Below are positions 8,552 to 16,312 of a DNA stretch of 64,000 nucleotides, in pieces (the stretch's first letter is position 1; each line of letters begins with the position of its first letter). The stretch is taken from contig CAWKOX010000014.1 of NCBI GenBank assembly GCA_963851095.1, positions 1 to 64,000 of the forward strand, read 5' to 3'. The notes under the pieces are model-generated. The model saw only the letters and a list, made by a program, of their open reading frames with translations. It was not told the DNA's origin and ran no database searches. The stretch is from Oleispira sp963851095. Its GTDB lineage: Bacteria > Pseudomonadota > Gammaproteobacteria > Pseudomonadales > Oceanobacteraceae. The translations under genes and the position numbers were made by a program.

Positions 8552-9013
8552 TTAGTCCTTGAATTGGGGAATAACGTGTGCTTTTTCAATCATATCGATG
8601 GGCAGTAAATATTCGTGTTGGTCAACCTGCAGCACGACATCCTGATCTTCGATATTGATAATGACACCCTTAAACTTACGACGACCATCGAACGGCATAC
8701 GTAATCGGATATCAGCCCACTCATTAATGTATTTTCTAAACTGTTCCAGAGTAAACAACGGGCGATCCATACCCGGTGATGACACTTCCAGGGTATATTC
8801 CTGGCTAATAGGATCTTCTACGTCCATGATCGCACTCACCTGCCTGCTGACAGAGGCACAATCATCAACGCTTACACCGTTCTCATTATCGATGTAGATG
8901 CGCAAAACACTATGGCGACCTTGAGCGGAATACTCTAAACCCCAAAGGGTCAAGTCCATCGCTTCAATCGCCGGAGCAATCATTTCGCGTAATTCTTCTT
9001 CTTTACTAGCCAA
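8552..9013 (-). CDS. rimP: Ribosome maturation factor RimP
   Basis: RimP acts early in 30S assembly. The 153-residue product has the expected two domains: an N-terminal alpha/beta part with LRIYIDNENGVSVDDC and LEVSSPGMDRPL, and a C-terminal Sm-like part with GRRKFKGVIINIEDQDVVL. The start codon is TTG (9011-9013), with AAGG nine bases upstream and no ATG nearby. A weak start on the first gene of the nusA operon may lower its expression. It is preceded by a structured leader with a terminator (9077-9160). Confidence 0.95.
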   Translation of the reverse strand: MASKEEELREMIAPAIEAMDLTLWGLEYSAQGRHSVLRIYIDNENGVSVDDCASVSRQVSAIMDVEDPISQEYTLEVSSPGMDRPLFTLEQFRKYINEWADIRLRMPFDGRRKFKGVIINIEDQDVVLQVDQHEYLLPIDMIEKAHVIPQFKD

Positions 9014-9076
9014 GCTTAGTAACCTTTAAATTTTTGTACATTTCATAAAATATCTACAATATTCAAATGCCAGAAA

Positions 9077-9102
9077 CAAAAACTGGGCAACATGTGCCCA
9101 GT
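9077..9102 (-). terminator. Intrinsic terminator upstream of rimP (possible attenuator)
   Basis: On the minus strand a perfect 8-bp stem (9095-9102 with 9082-9089) and a 5-nt loop are followed by TTTTTGTTT. It lies about 65 bases before the rimP start and well after the separate tRNA-Leu terminator. It therefore either ends a short RNA or attenuates rimP-nusA-infB. Confidence 0.75.
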
Positions 9103-9160
9103 CCGCGTAACACATTGCAGACAAGAAAGTTAAATCGCACTACGCGGTCATTAACTTTCT
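9103..9160 (-). ncRNA. Candidate pseudoknot leader RNA upstream of rimP-nusA-infB
   Basis: Read on the minus strand, AGAAAGTTAA (9160-9151) pairs with TTAACTTTCT (9133-9124), a perfect 10-bp stem. Its 17-nt loop contains CCGCGTA (9147-9141), which is perfectly complementary to TACGCGG (9109-9103) downstream, giving an H-type pseudoknot with loops of 3, 7 and 14 nt. The second helix ends on the base next to the terminator stem, so the two could stack. I recognise no known RNA family. It may be a regulatory leader or a short independent RNA. No promoter between this and the tRNA-Leu terminator was convincing. Confidence 0.5.
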
Positions 9161-9193
9161 CTATTCGGCGCCATTCATAAAATAACGCCTAAC

Positions 9194-9217
9194 AAAAAGC
9201 CCCTAACGAGGGGCTTC
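9194..9217 (-). terminator. Intrinsic terminator after tRNA-Leu
   Basis: A 7-bp stem (9210-9216 with 9197-9203), a 6-nt loop and five T residues lie about 60 bases after the tRNA 3' end on the minus strand. It fits the end of the secG-tRNA-Leu transcript. Confidence 0.8.
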
Positions 9218-9274
9218 TTGCTTTGCTTTTCTAATCTCAGGCAATTATATGCTTGATCGACTAAAAAAGCGAAT

Positions 9275-9361
9275 TGGTGCGGATGGGGAGACTCGAACTC
9301 CCACGGGCGTAAGCCCACCACCCCCTCAAGGTGGCGTGTCTACCAATTTCACCACATCCGC
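9275..9361 (-). tRNA. tRNA-Leu (anticodon GAG)
   Basis: The 87-nt sequence folds as a class II tRNA. The acceptor arms are GCGGATG and CATCCGC, and the D arm contains AAATTGGTAGAC. The anticodon stem CCACC/GGTGG encloses TTGAGGG, so the anticodon is GAG and reads CUC and CUU. A long variable arm (GGGCTTACGCCC) and the T loop GTTCGAGTC follow. CCA is encoded. It lies between secG and rimP, the position of leuU in E. coli. The tRNA-Met found beside it in many relatives is absent. Confidence 0.97.
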
Positions 9362-9379
9362 AAAACTACTCTTCGATGC

Positions 9380-9769
9380 TTATTCAGCAGGCACTTCTAG
9401 CACCGGCACATCATCGATCGAAACATCTACGTCAGGCGCATCTGTTGTCGGTGCATATTCTTCCACAATCGGCGCATCTTGCTCAAGGGTTTCTGACATT
9501 TCTTGCATCGGAACACCAAGATCATTAATGCCTTTTGCTTTATTACTAGCAACAACCGCAAGAACCATAGACGTCACAAAGAAAATCGTCGCAAAAATTG
9601 CAGTCATACGGCTTAAGAAATTGCCTGAACCCTGACCACCAAATACTGTTTGCGAAGAACCACCACCAAAAGACGCACCCGCATCAGCGCCTTTTCCTTG
9701 TTGAATCATTACTAAGCCGATAACACCAAAGGCTAATAAGATATGTACTACTAGGGTAATCTTTTCCAT
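9380..9769 (-). CDS. secG: Preprotein translocase subunit SecG
   Basis: SecG is the small inner-membrane subunit of SecYEG. The 129-residue protein has two membrane helices (about 4-22 and 54-76), with the conserved MIQQGKGADAGASFGGG loop and QTVFGGQGSGNFLSR between them. The tail beyond about residue 88 is acidic and rich in Pro, Val, Asp and Glu, longer than a minimal SecG. Such tails vary in the family. It sits 18 bases before the tRNA-Leu gene and 27 bases after tpiA. Confidence 0.95.
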   Translation of the reverse strand: MEKITLVVHILLAFGVIGLVMIQQGKGADAGASFGGGSSQTVFGGQGSGNFLSRMTAIFATIFFVTSMVLAVVASNKAKGINDLGVPMQEMSETLEQDAPIVEEYAPTTDAPDVDVSIDDVPVLEVPAE

Positions 9770-9796
9770 TATTCTCTACCTATTGCGTTCCCAACA

Positions 9797-10540
9797 TTAC
9801 GCTGGGTTACAGATTCCTAAAAATTCTTCAGCTTGAAGTGAAGCACCGCCCACTAAGCCACCATCAATATCCTGCTGTGCAAATAATTCTTTCGCATTAC
9901 TCGCTTTCACACTTCCGCCATAGAGAACATGACTATTCAATGCTAATTCTTCATCTTTCGCGGCTAACAAGCTGCGAATAAATGCGTGTACTTGCTGCGC
10001 TTGTTCTGGAGAAGCTGTCTTTCCAGTACCAATTGCCCAAACAGGCTCGTAAGCAAATACACATTTTGCCAGCTGCTGAACCGTTAAACCATTCAACACG
10101 GCATTAATTTGTTGTTCGATGACCGCTTCAGTCTTATTCGCTTCGCGTTCTTCTAGCGTTTCGCCAATACACACATAAGGTGTTAGGCCAGCTGCCAAAG
10201 CTGCTTCTGTTTTCGCTAATACATCAGCATCTGTTTCTGCATATAGTGTACGGCGCTCTGAATGCCCGATTAATACAGCATCACAACCACAGTCTACTAA
10301 CATATTGGCCGACACTTCACCGGTAAACGCGCCACTTGCGTTAGCGTTTAGGTTTTGACCACCAAATTGAACTGTACTGCCTTGTAATTTATCAGCGGCC
10401 ATTAATAAATAAGGAGCCGGCGGAAAGACAACGACGTCGGTTTGCTGCGGAGCATTTGCAGTAATGCCAGCTAACAATTCATTTAACATGACCTTACTGG
10501 CATTCATTTTCCAGTTACCAGCCACCAATAGACGACGCAT
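9797..10540 (-). CDS. tpiA: Triosephosphate isomerase
   Basis: TpiA interconverts dihydroxyacetone phosphate and glyceraldehyde 3-phosphate. The 247-residue TIM barrel has the substrate-binding Asn and Lys in GNWKMN (residues 9 and 11), the catalytic His in IGHSERR (about 93), the catalytic Glu in AYEPVWAIGTG, and the phosphate-binding GGSVK and GGASL loops. I chose ATG at 10538-10540 because GAGG is five bases upstream; a GTG two codons earlier overlaps that ribosome site. Its place between glmM and secG is typical of pseudomonads and Oceanospirillales, not enterics. Confidence 0.97.
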   Translation of the reverse strand: MRRLLVAGNWKMNASKVMLNELLAGITANAPQQTDVVVFPPAPYLLMAADKLQGSTVQFGGQNLNANASGAFTGEVSANMLVDCGCDAVLIGHSERRTLYAETDADVLAKTEAALAAGLTPYVCIGETLEEREANKTEAVIEQQINAVLNGLTVQQLAKCVFAYEPVWAIGTGKTASPEQAQQVHAFIRSLLAAKDEELALNSHVLYGGSVKASNAKELFAQQDIDGGLVGGASLQAEEFLGICNPA

Positions 10541-10581
10541 AATCACCTCACGATATAAAACAGGGCGAGATAGTAGCGAAG

Positions 10582-10613
10582 ATAGCCATCTGACTCAAGA
10601 GCTAGATGGCTAT
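10582..10613. other. Perfect 10-bp hairpin between glmM and tpiA
   Basis: ATAGCCATCT (10582-10591) and AGATGGCTAT (10604-10613) form a perfect stem with a 12-nt loop. Neither strand has a T run after it, so it is not a standard terminator. It may be an RNA processing or stabilising element in the glmM-tpiA transcript. Confidence 0.5.
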
Positions 10614-10621
10614 AATCGTCA

Positions 10622-11956
10622 TTAAGATATGATTTTTTCAACAATTTCAGCTAATTGCTTCGCTTTCGTCGCAACTAGGTCGCCATTCTCGCCTTCAACC
10701 ATAACGCGCACAACCGGCTCTGTTCCAGAAGGACGTAACAATACTCGTCCTCGACCATCCAATTCTTCTTCAACGGCAGCGGCAGCAGCCAGAATTGTTT
10801 TGTCTTTTGTCACATCAACGTCTTTATTACGGCGAACATTGATCATTGTTTGTGGACATTTAGTCATTCCCGACTTCAACTCATACAAAGTCTTGCCTGA
10901 ATCTTGTAGTGCCATCATGACTTGCAACGCAGCAACAACGCCATCACCCGTCGAGGTAGAATCCAGGCATAATAAGTGACCTGATGATTCACCACCAAAG
11001 CGCCAGTTATGTTCTTTTAACTGCTGCATCACATAGCGATCGCCAACATTAGCGCGGACAAAGTCGATTTTCTCTTTTTTCAGCGCCAACTCTAAACCAA
11101 GATTACTCATCAAGGTACCGACAACACCACCACCTAAACGTTTGCGACTGCGAGCATGCATCGCCATGATAAAGAGCAATTCATCACCATCAACAATCTC
11201 GCCTTTCTCATCAACCATCACCACACGATCGCCATCGCCATCAAAACCAATACCCAGATCTGCACGTGTTTCTACAACTTTTTGCTGCAACTGCTTCGGT
11301 GAGGTTGAGCCGATATCTTTATTGATGTTCAATCCATCAGGGCTCGCACCAATAGTAATGATTTCAGCGCCCATTTCTTTAAAAACTGCTGGTGCAATCT
11401 GATACGTTGCACCATGAGCACAATCAAGCACAATGCGCTTGCCCTTTAATTTTAAGCGGCGCACCGTACTTTTACAGAATTCGATATACCGCCCTGCCGC
11501 ATCATTGATACGAAAGGCTTTACCCAATTCATCTGAAGATACGGTCGTCATCGGCTCATCAAGATAACGCTCAATTTCTAACTCAATTTCGTCTTCTAAC
11601 TTGGTGCCGTCAGCTGAGAAGAATTTAATACCATTATCATGATACGGATTATGAGAAGCACTGATCACTATGCCCGCGTCAGCATGGAAAGTACGCGTTA
11701 AATACGCAATACCCGGAGTGGGCATTGGCCCTAACAAGCCGCTATCAACACCTGCTGCGGTTAACCCAGCTTCAAGTGCTGATTCAAACATATAGCCCGA
11801 TATACGCGTATCTTTACCGATTAATATCTTGCTTTTTCCTTGCTGAGCAAAAACCTTACCTGCCGCCCAACCTAGCTTCATGACAAATTCAGGCGTGATT
11901 GGATAAGTGCCTACTGCACCGCGAATACCATCTGTTCCAAAATATTTTCTACCCAT
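10622..11956 (-). CDS. glmM: Phosphoglucosamine mutase
   Basis: GlmM converts glucosamine 6-phosphate to glucosamine 1-phosphate for UDP-GlcNAc, peptidoglycan and LPS synthesis. The 444-residue protein starts with the family N terminus GRKYFGTDGIRGAVG. It carries the phosphoserine loop SASHNPYHDNGIKFF (about residue 100), the metal-binding DGDGDR motif, the GGESSGH sugar loop and the C-terminal RPSGTEPVVRVMVE phosphate site. It is downstream of folP and upstream of tpiA in the conserved block. Confidence 0.98.
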   Translation of the reverse strand: MGRKYFGTDGIRGAVGTYPITPEFVMKLGWAAGKVFAQQGKSKILIGKDTRISGYMFESALEAGLTAAGVDSGLLGPMPTPGIAYLTRTFHADAGIVISASHNPYHDNGIKFFSADGTKLEDEIELEIERYLDEPMTTVSSDELGKAFRINDAAGRYIEFCKSTVRRLKLKGKRIVLDCAHGATYQIAPAVFKEMGAEIITIGASPDGLNINKDIGSTSPKQLQQKVVETRADLGIGFDGDGDRVVMVDEKGEIVDGDELLFIMAMHARSRKRLGGGVVGTLMSNLGLELALKKEKIDFVRANVGDRYVMQQLKEHNWRFGGESSGHLLCLDSTSTGDGVVAALQVMMALQDSGKTLYELKSGMTKCPQTMINVRRNKDVDVTKDKTILAAAAAVEEELDGRGRVLLRPSGTEPVVRVMVEGENGDLVATKAKQLAEIVEKIIS

Positions 11957-12016
11957 GCTTACTCATTCCTTGGATCTTTATTTTTTGTTAGTACTACGCT
12001 GAGTGAATCGAAAGAC

Positions 12017-12874
12017 CTAAGCCAGCGTAGCCTCTACTATTTTTAATGCATCGTAAGTTTCAGCGACATCATGCACCCGCATAATCGCGGTCCCTTTCAT
12101 TGCCGCAATGACTGCGGCGGCAATACTGCCAATCATGCGCTGATCTGCAGGCCGATCATGCAATACTCGACCAATCATTGTTTTACGTGAAATCCCCACC
12201 AATAACGGCAAACCCAATTGATGAAATGTCTCTAATTGATTTAATAGTTGGTAATTATGCTCTAAAGCCTTACCAAAGCCAAAGCCCGGATCAAGAATTA
12301 AACGCTCTTTTCCAATACCCACCAAGGCACATGCGGCAACTCTCTCTTCTAAGAAACCATGAATATCGCCCACTACATCGTCATAACTAGGGGCTTGCTG
12401 CATCGTATCGGGCTGTCCCTGCATATGCATCAAACAGATAGGTAAGTTAGTAGCGGCAGCGGCCTCAAGTGCGCCTTCTCGCTGCAGCGCCCTCACATCA
12501 TTAATCAACCCAGCGCCGACGGCCGCGGCCTGAGTAATGACCTGTGGCGTACTAGTATCAACCGAGATAATCGTCTCTAAATTTCTGTGAATAGCCTCAA
12601 CCACCGGAACAACACGATCAAGCTCTTCCTGCAATGAAACTTTCGCCGCACCCGGGCGAGTGGATTCGCCGCCCACATCAATCAATGCTGCGCCTTGCTG
12701 AATCATTTTTTCTGCATGAAATAATGCTTTATCAAGACGGTTATAACTACCGCCATCAGAGAACGAATCAGGGGTAACGTTTAGGATACCCATGATATTA
12801 CAGCGGGTTAAATCCAACTGCTGAATTGCGCCATTGCGTTTTCCGCAGGCTAAAAAGCTATCTTTCATACGCAT
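12017..12874 (-). CDS. folP: Dihydropteroate synthase
   Basis: FolP condenses 4-aminobenzoate with the pterin pyrophosphate in folate synthesis and is the sulfonamide target. The TIM-barrel protein of about 285 residues contains IMGILNVTPDSFSDGG, DVGGESTRPGA, LINDVRAL, DPGFGFGKALEHN, VGISRKTMIG and the final MRVHDV. The start is uncertain: TTG (12877), ATG (12874) and ATG (12868) lie within ten bases and none has a clear ribosome site. ftsH lies upstream, with an intrinsic terminator between them. Confidence 0.95.
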   Translation of the reverse strand: MRMKDSFLACGKRNGAIQQLDLTRCNIMGILNVTPDSFSDGGSYNRLDKALFHAEKMIQQGAALIDVGGESTRPGAAKVSLQEELDRVVPVVEAIHRNLETIISVDTSTPQVITQAAAVGAGLINDVRALQREGALEAAAATNLPICLMHMQGQPDTMQQAPSYDDVVGDIHGFLEERVAACALVGIGKERLILDPGFGFGKALEHNYQLLNQLETFHQLGLPLLVGISRKTMIGRVLHDRPADQRMIGSIAAAVIAAMKGTAIMRVHDVAETYDALKIVEATLA

Positions 12875-12962
12875 CAATATTCATCACACAAAAACTTAGA
12901 GAGGCACCAAAACAAACGTGTCATGCATCAGCATTAAACGCATCATGGCTAAATAAACGCCA

Positions 12963-12988
12963 TAAAAAAACGGGCCGAAGCCCGTTAT
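12963..12988 (-). terminator. Intrinsic terminator after ftsH
   Basis: AACGGGC and GCCCGTT (12980-12986 with 12969-12975) enclose a TTCG loop and run into six or more T residues on the minus strand. It lies just after the ftsH stop, so folP needs its own promoter or read-through. Confidence 0.9.
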
Positions 12989-13010
12989 TTTAAACGATTA
13001 ATGACCCAAA

Positions 13011-14912
13011 CTATACGTCGACTTTATCGCCAGCCGCATCATCACTATCACCTTGCTCACCCAAATCTGTCTCTTCAACAGGGGTGCTTGGCGAACCATC
13101 GTTTTTATCATTCCAAGAAGCCGGCAAACGAACAGGCTGACGATTCATTAAATCTTTAACCTGCTCAGAATCAATCGTTTCATACTCCATCAATGCATCT
13201 TTCATTGACTCAAGAATGTCGCGATTTTCTTCCAATATTTTTTCTGCTTTCACATAACACTCATCGGTAATACGTTTAATTTCTTGATCAATTAAACGGG
13301 CAGTCTCATCAGACACATGGCGAGAGCCAATACCATCCGAATCACGAGAATCATAATCCAATGGACCTAATGCATCCGACAAACCATAATTGACAACCAT
13401 TCCTCGGGCAAAATACGTTGCGACTTTAATGTCCTGAGAAGCCCCCGTACTCACACCGTCTTTACCGTACAACATCTCTTCTGCAATTCTACCGCCATAT
13501 AAGGTAGCGATGTCACCCAGAATTTTACGGCGACTAGAGCTAATACTGTCCGCCTCAGGTAAAAAGAAGGTGACACCCAAAGCACGGCCACGAGGAATAA
13601 TGGTTACTTTGTGAACCGGATCGTGCTCTTCCGACAAATAACCCACAATCGCATGACCTGCTTCATGGTAAGCCGTACTTTCTTTTTCTTTTTCCGTCAT
13701 CACCATGGTCTTGCGCTCAGCACCCATCATGATTTTATCTTTTGCTTTCTCAAACTCATCCATAGTCACCAAGCTTTTAGCTGCACGGGCAGAGAATAGA
13801 GCCGACTCGTTAACCAAGTTGGCTAGATCTGCACCCGAGAAACCCGGCGTACCACGAGCAAGAACAGACGCTTTCACATCGTCAGCAATGGGTACTTTAC
13901 GCATATGTACTTTAAGAATTTGTTCACGACCACGCACATCTGGCAAACCAACCACAACCTGACGGTCAAAACGACCCGGTCGCAACAAGGCTTTATCCAA
14001 TACATCCGAGCGGTTTGTCGCAGCAATAACGATCACACCATCATTCGCCTCAAAACCATCCATTTCTACCAACAACTGGTTCAATGTTTGCTCGCGCTCA
14101 TCGTTGCCGCCGCCATGACCGCCCCCACGATGACGACCTACCGCATCAATCTCATCAATAAAGATGATGCAAGGCGCTTGTTTTTTAGCTTGCTCAAACA
14201 TGTCGCGCACACGAGATGCACCCACACCGACAAACATCTCTACGAAATCAGAGCCGGAAATCGAGAAAAAAGGAACTTTTGCTTCACCGGCAATGGCTTT
14301 GGCCAACAATGTCTTACCCGTTCCTGGTGGACCTTCTAATAAAACACCACGAGGAATTCGACCACCTAAGCGTTGATATTTACCAGGATCAACCAAAAAG
14401 TCGACCAGTTCTTTAACGTCTTCTTTGGCTTCATCACAACCGGCAACATCCTCAAAGGTCGTTTTAATTTGGTCATCGCTTAATAGCTTCGCCTTGCTCT
14501 TACCAAAGGACATGGGGCCGCCCTTTCCGCCACCAGCCCCACCCTGCATCTGGCGCATAAAGAACATAAATACGGCAATAATTACAAGTATTGGAAAAGA
14601 AGCGACCAGCAACTGAGTCCAGATACTCTGCTGCTCCGGCTTTTTACCTTCGACTTGCACATTATTATTCAATAGATCATCGATTAACTTATCATCATAA
14701 GCCGGCAATATAGAGGAGAAGCTCTCACCATCACTCAATACACCTTCGATATTCTGCCCAGCAATGCTAACGCGCTCGACCTGACCGCTGCGCACACTGC
14801 TGATGAATTCAGAATATTTGAGTTCTTTGGTTTGGCTGACATTTTGAAAATTATTAAAAACCGTCATCAATACCGCAGCGATGATGGCCCAAAGCACTAA
14901 ATTCTTTGCCAT
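13011..14912 (-). CDS. ftsH: ATP-dependent zinc metalloprotease FtsH
   Basis: FtsH is a membrane-anchored AAA+ protease that removes misfolded membrane proteins and regulators such as LpxC. The 633-residue protein has TM1 (about 5-22), a periplasmic domain, and TM2 (about 97-117). The AAA module follows, with GPPGTGKT (about 192), IIFIDEID and ATNRSDVLDKALLRPGRFDR, and then the zinc protease with HEAGH (about 419). I start at MAKNLVLW (14912) because AGAGG is ten bases upstream; the ATG three codons earlier lies on top of that site. The start also matches the E. coli protein. The acidic C-terminal tail is normal for the family. Confidence 0.98.
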   Translation of the reverse strand: MAKNLVLWAIIAAVLMTVFNNFQNVSQTKELKYSEFISSVRSGQVERVSIAGQNIEGVLSDGESFSSILPAYDDKLIDDLLNNNVQVEGKKPEQQSIWTQLLVASFPILVIIAVFMFFMRQMQGGAGGGKGGPMSFGKSKAKLLSDDQIKTTFEDVAGCDEAKEDVKELVDFLVDPGKYQRLGGRIPRGVLLEGPPGTGKTLLAKAIAGEAKVPFFSISGSDFVEMFVGVGASRVRDMFEQAKKQAPCIIFIDEIDAVGRHRGGGHGGGNDEREQTLNQLLVEMDGFEANDGVIVIAATNRSDVLDKALLRPGRFDRQVVVGLPDVRGREQILKVHMRKVPIADDVKASVLARGTPGFSGADLANLVNESALFSARAAKSLVTMDEFEKAKDKIMMGAERKTMVMTEKEKESTAYHEAGHAIVGYLSEEHDPVHKVTIIPRGRALGVTFFLPEADSISSSRRKILGDIATLYGGRIAEEMLYGKDGVSTGASQDIKVATYFARGMVVNYGLSDALGPLDYDSRDSDGIGSRHVSDETARLIDQEIKRITDECYVKAEKILEENRDILESMKDALMEYETIDSEQVKDLMNRQPVRLPASWNDKNDGSPSTPVEETDLGEQGDSDDAAGDKVDV

Positions 14913-15062
14913 AACAGGCATACCTCTAATTTTATATATAGCGTAAGCACTCTAGCTTACGCAGCTTTTAATCTTATCTCTAGTACATCTACGCCGTTAA
15001 TAGAGAATCAGATGTCATTTATACCTTTCTTTACCCTAGCAGTGTCTTGAGCAAAAAGCTGA

Positions 15063-15683
15063 TTAGCCTTTAAAGCCTTTTGCAACCAAGTAAACTTCTC
15101 GAGAACGAGCTCGAGATGACTCCGGCTTGCGGGTTACTACTTTCTGAAAGGATGAGCGCATGTCTTTTAAGTATTCATCAAAGCCTTCACCTTGAAAAAC
15201 CTTAGCCGCGTAATTGCCACCCGGTTTTAAAACCTGTCGGGCCATATCCAATGCAAGTTCTACCAAATACATCGCACTTGGCTGATCAACTGCACTCATA
15301 CCACTCATATTGGGGGCCATATCTGAAATTACAAGGTCTACAGGGCGATTACCAATCACTCGCATCAACTCATCAAATACCACCTCTTCAGTAAAATCCC
15401 CTTGTAAGAAGGTGACTCCTGCAATGCCATCCATCGGTAAGATATCAGAGGCAACCACCAAACCATGATCCCCAACTCGTTTTGCCGCAACTTGTGACCA
15501 TCCACCCGGCGCTGATCCCAAATCAACCACGGTCATTCCTGGTTTCATCAACTTATCTTTATCGTCGATCTCCATCAGTTTATAACAGGCGCGAGAGCGA
15601 TATCCCTCTTCTTTGGCCTTCATTACATAATGATCATTAAAATGCTCATCCATCCAATCATTACTCGACTTTGAACGCGCCAT
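15063..15683 (-). CDS. rlmE: 23S rRNA (uridine-2'-O) methyltransferase RlmE
   Basis: RlmE (also called FtsJ or RrmJ) methylates the 2'-O of U2552 in the 50S A loop. The 206-residue protein has the SAM site VVDLGSAPGGWSQ and the K-D-K-E catalytic set: YKL (Lys35), DMAPNMSG, AAKVFQGEG and SREVYLVA. It is upstream of ftsH and divergent from yhbY, exactly as in E. coli. Confidence 0.97.
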   Translation of the reverse strand: MARSKSSNDWMDEHFNDHYVMKAKEEGYRSRACYKLMEIDDKDKLMKPGMTVVDLGSAPGGWSQVAAKRVGDHGLVVASDILPMDGIAGVTFLQGDFTEEVVFDELMRVIGNRPVDLVISDMAPNMSGMSAVDQPSAMYLVELALDMARQVLKPGGNYAAKVFQGEGFDEYLKDMRSSFQKVVTRKPESSRARSREVYLVAKGFKG

Positions 15684-15741
15684 ATTTATATTTTCTCAAT
15701 TGGTTTTCTACAGATTACCGCTTTAAGCGGCAAATTCGAAT

Positions 15742-15756
15742 TTATTGCTATATAAT
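15742..15756 (+). promoter_or_regulatory. Candidate extended -10 promoter for yhbY
   Basis: TTGCTATATAAT ends at 15756, about 40 bases upstream of the yhbY ATG. It resembles an extended -10 element. No good -35 hexamer is present at the normal distance, so the call rests on the -10 alone. A short inverted repeat (CCGCTT/AAGCGG, about 15719-15730) lies just upstream. Confidence 0.35.
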
Positions 15757-15795
15757 CAGAGTTTACCACTTAATTAAGTTAGGCAAGCGAATCTG

Positions 15796-16095
15796 ATGGC
15801 AATTTCTGCTGAACAAAAGAAAGCAATGCGCTCTATTGGCCATAATCTGAACCCAGTTGTGACCATAGCCGGTAATGGTTTATCGGAAACAGTATTGGAA
15901 GAATTAAACCGTGCACTAGATGATCACGAGTTAATTAAAGTAAGAGTCTCTATAGGCGAACGCGATATGCGCGCTCAGGCTATTGACGACATCATAAAAG
16001 AGACCGGTTCTGAATTGATTCAAAAAATAGGCAAGGTTGCCTTAATCGTACGTCGCAACCCGAAAGCTCACCCTAAGCTTTCTAACTTATCGTAG
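15796..16095 (+). CDS. yhbY: Ribosome assembly RNA-binding protein YhbY
   Basis: YhbY is a single CRM-domain protein that associates with pre-50S particles. The 99-residue product has the family hallmark GNGLSETVLEELNRALDDHE and the GxxG-like turn, plus basic surface residues near both ends (QKKAMRS, RRNPKAHPK). It is transcribed divergently from rlmE-ftsH, the standard arrangement. Confidence 0.95.
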   Translation: MAISAEQKKAMRSIGHNLNPVVTIAGNGLSETVLEELNRALDDHELIKVRVSIGERDMRAQAIDDIIKETGSELIQKIGKVALIVRRNPKAHPKLSNLS

Positions 16096-16114
16096 GCTTT
16101 AATCGCGATAAAAA

Positions 16115-16137
16115 GCGCCAGAACCTCTTACTGGCGC
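16115..16137. terminator. Hairpin after yhbY
   Basis: GCGCCAG (16115-16121) and CTGGCGC (16131-16137) form a perfect 7-bp stem. Downstream on the plus strand the tract is C-rich rather than T-rich, whereas the minus strand shows TTTTT. As a terminator of yhbY it is weak; on the minus strand it would be good, but no gene there needs it. Confidence 0.45.
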
Positions 16138-16312
16138 CCCCTTCTCTCCTTGCTCAGCGAATGATATTGCTGTCATGTTTCGTATTTTTAAAATAATATT
16201 TATAAAAACGAATAATTAGTGCTCTTATCGCGCCAGTCGTACAAGACCCACCCAAATAGTTTTGATAGCATAGAGCACATTATTACCGATCAATTTATTC
16301 AGGTTACAGCAC

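Noticed and set aside
9014..9274. tRNA-Met gene between tRNA-Leu and rimP, as in many relatives
   Set aside because: No tRNA fold or CAT anticodon stem is present; the stems there form the pseudoknot and terminator instead.
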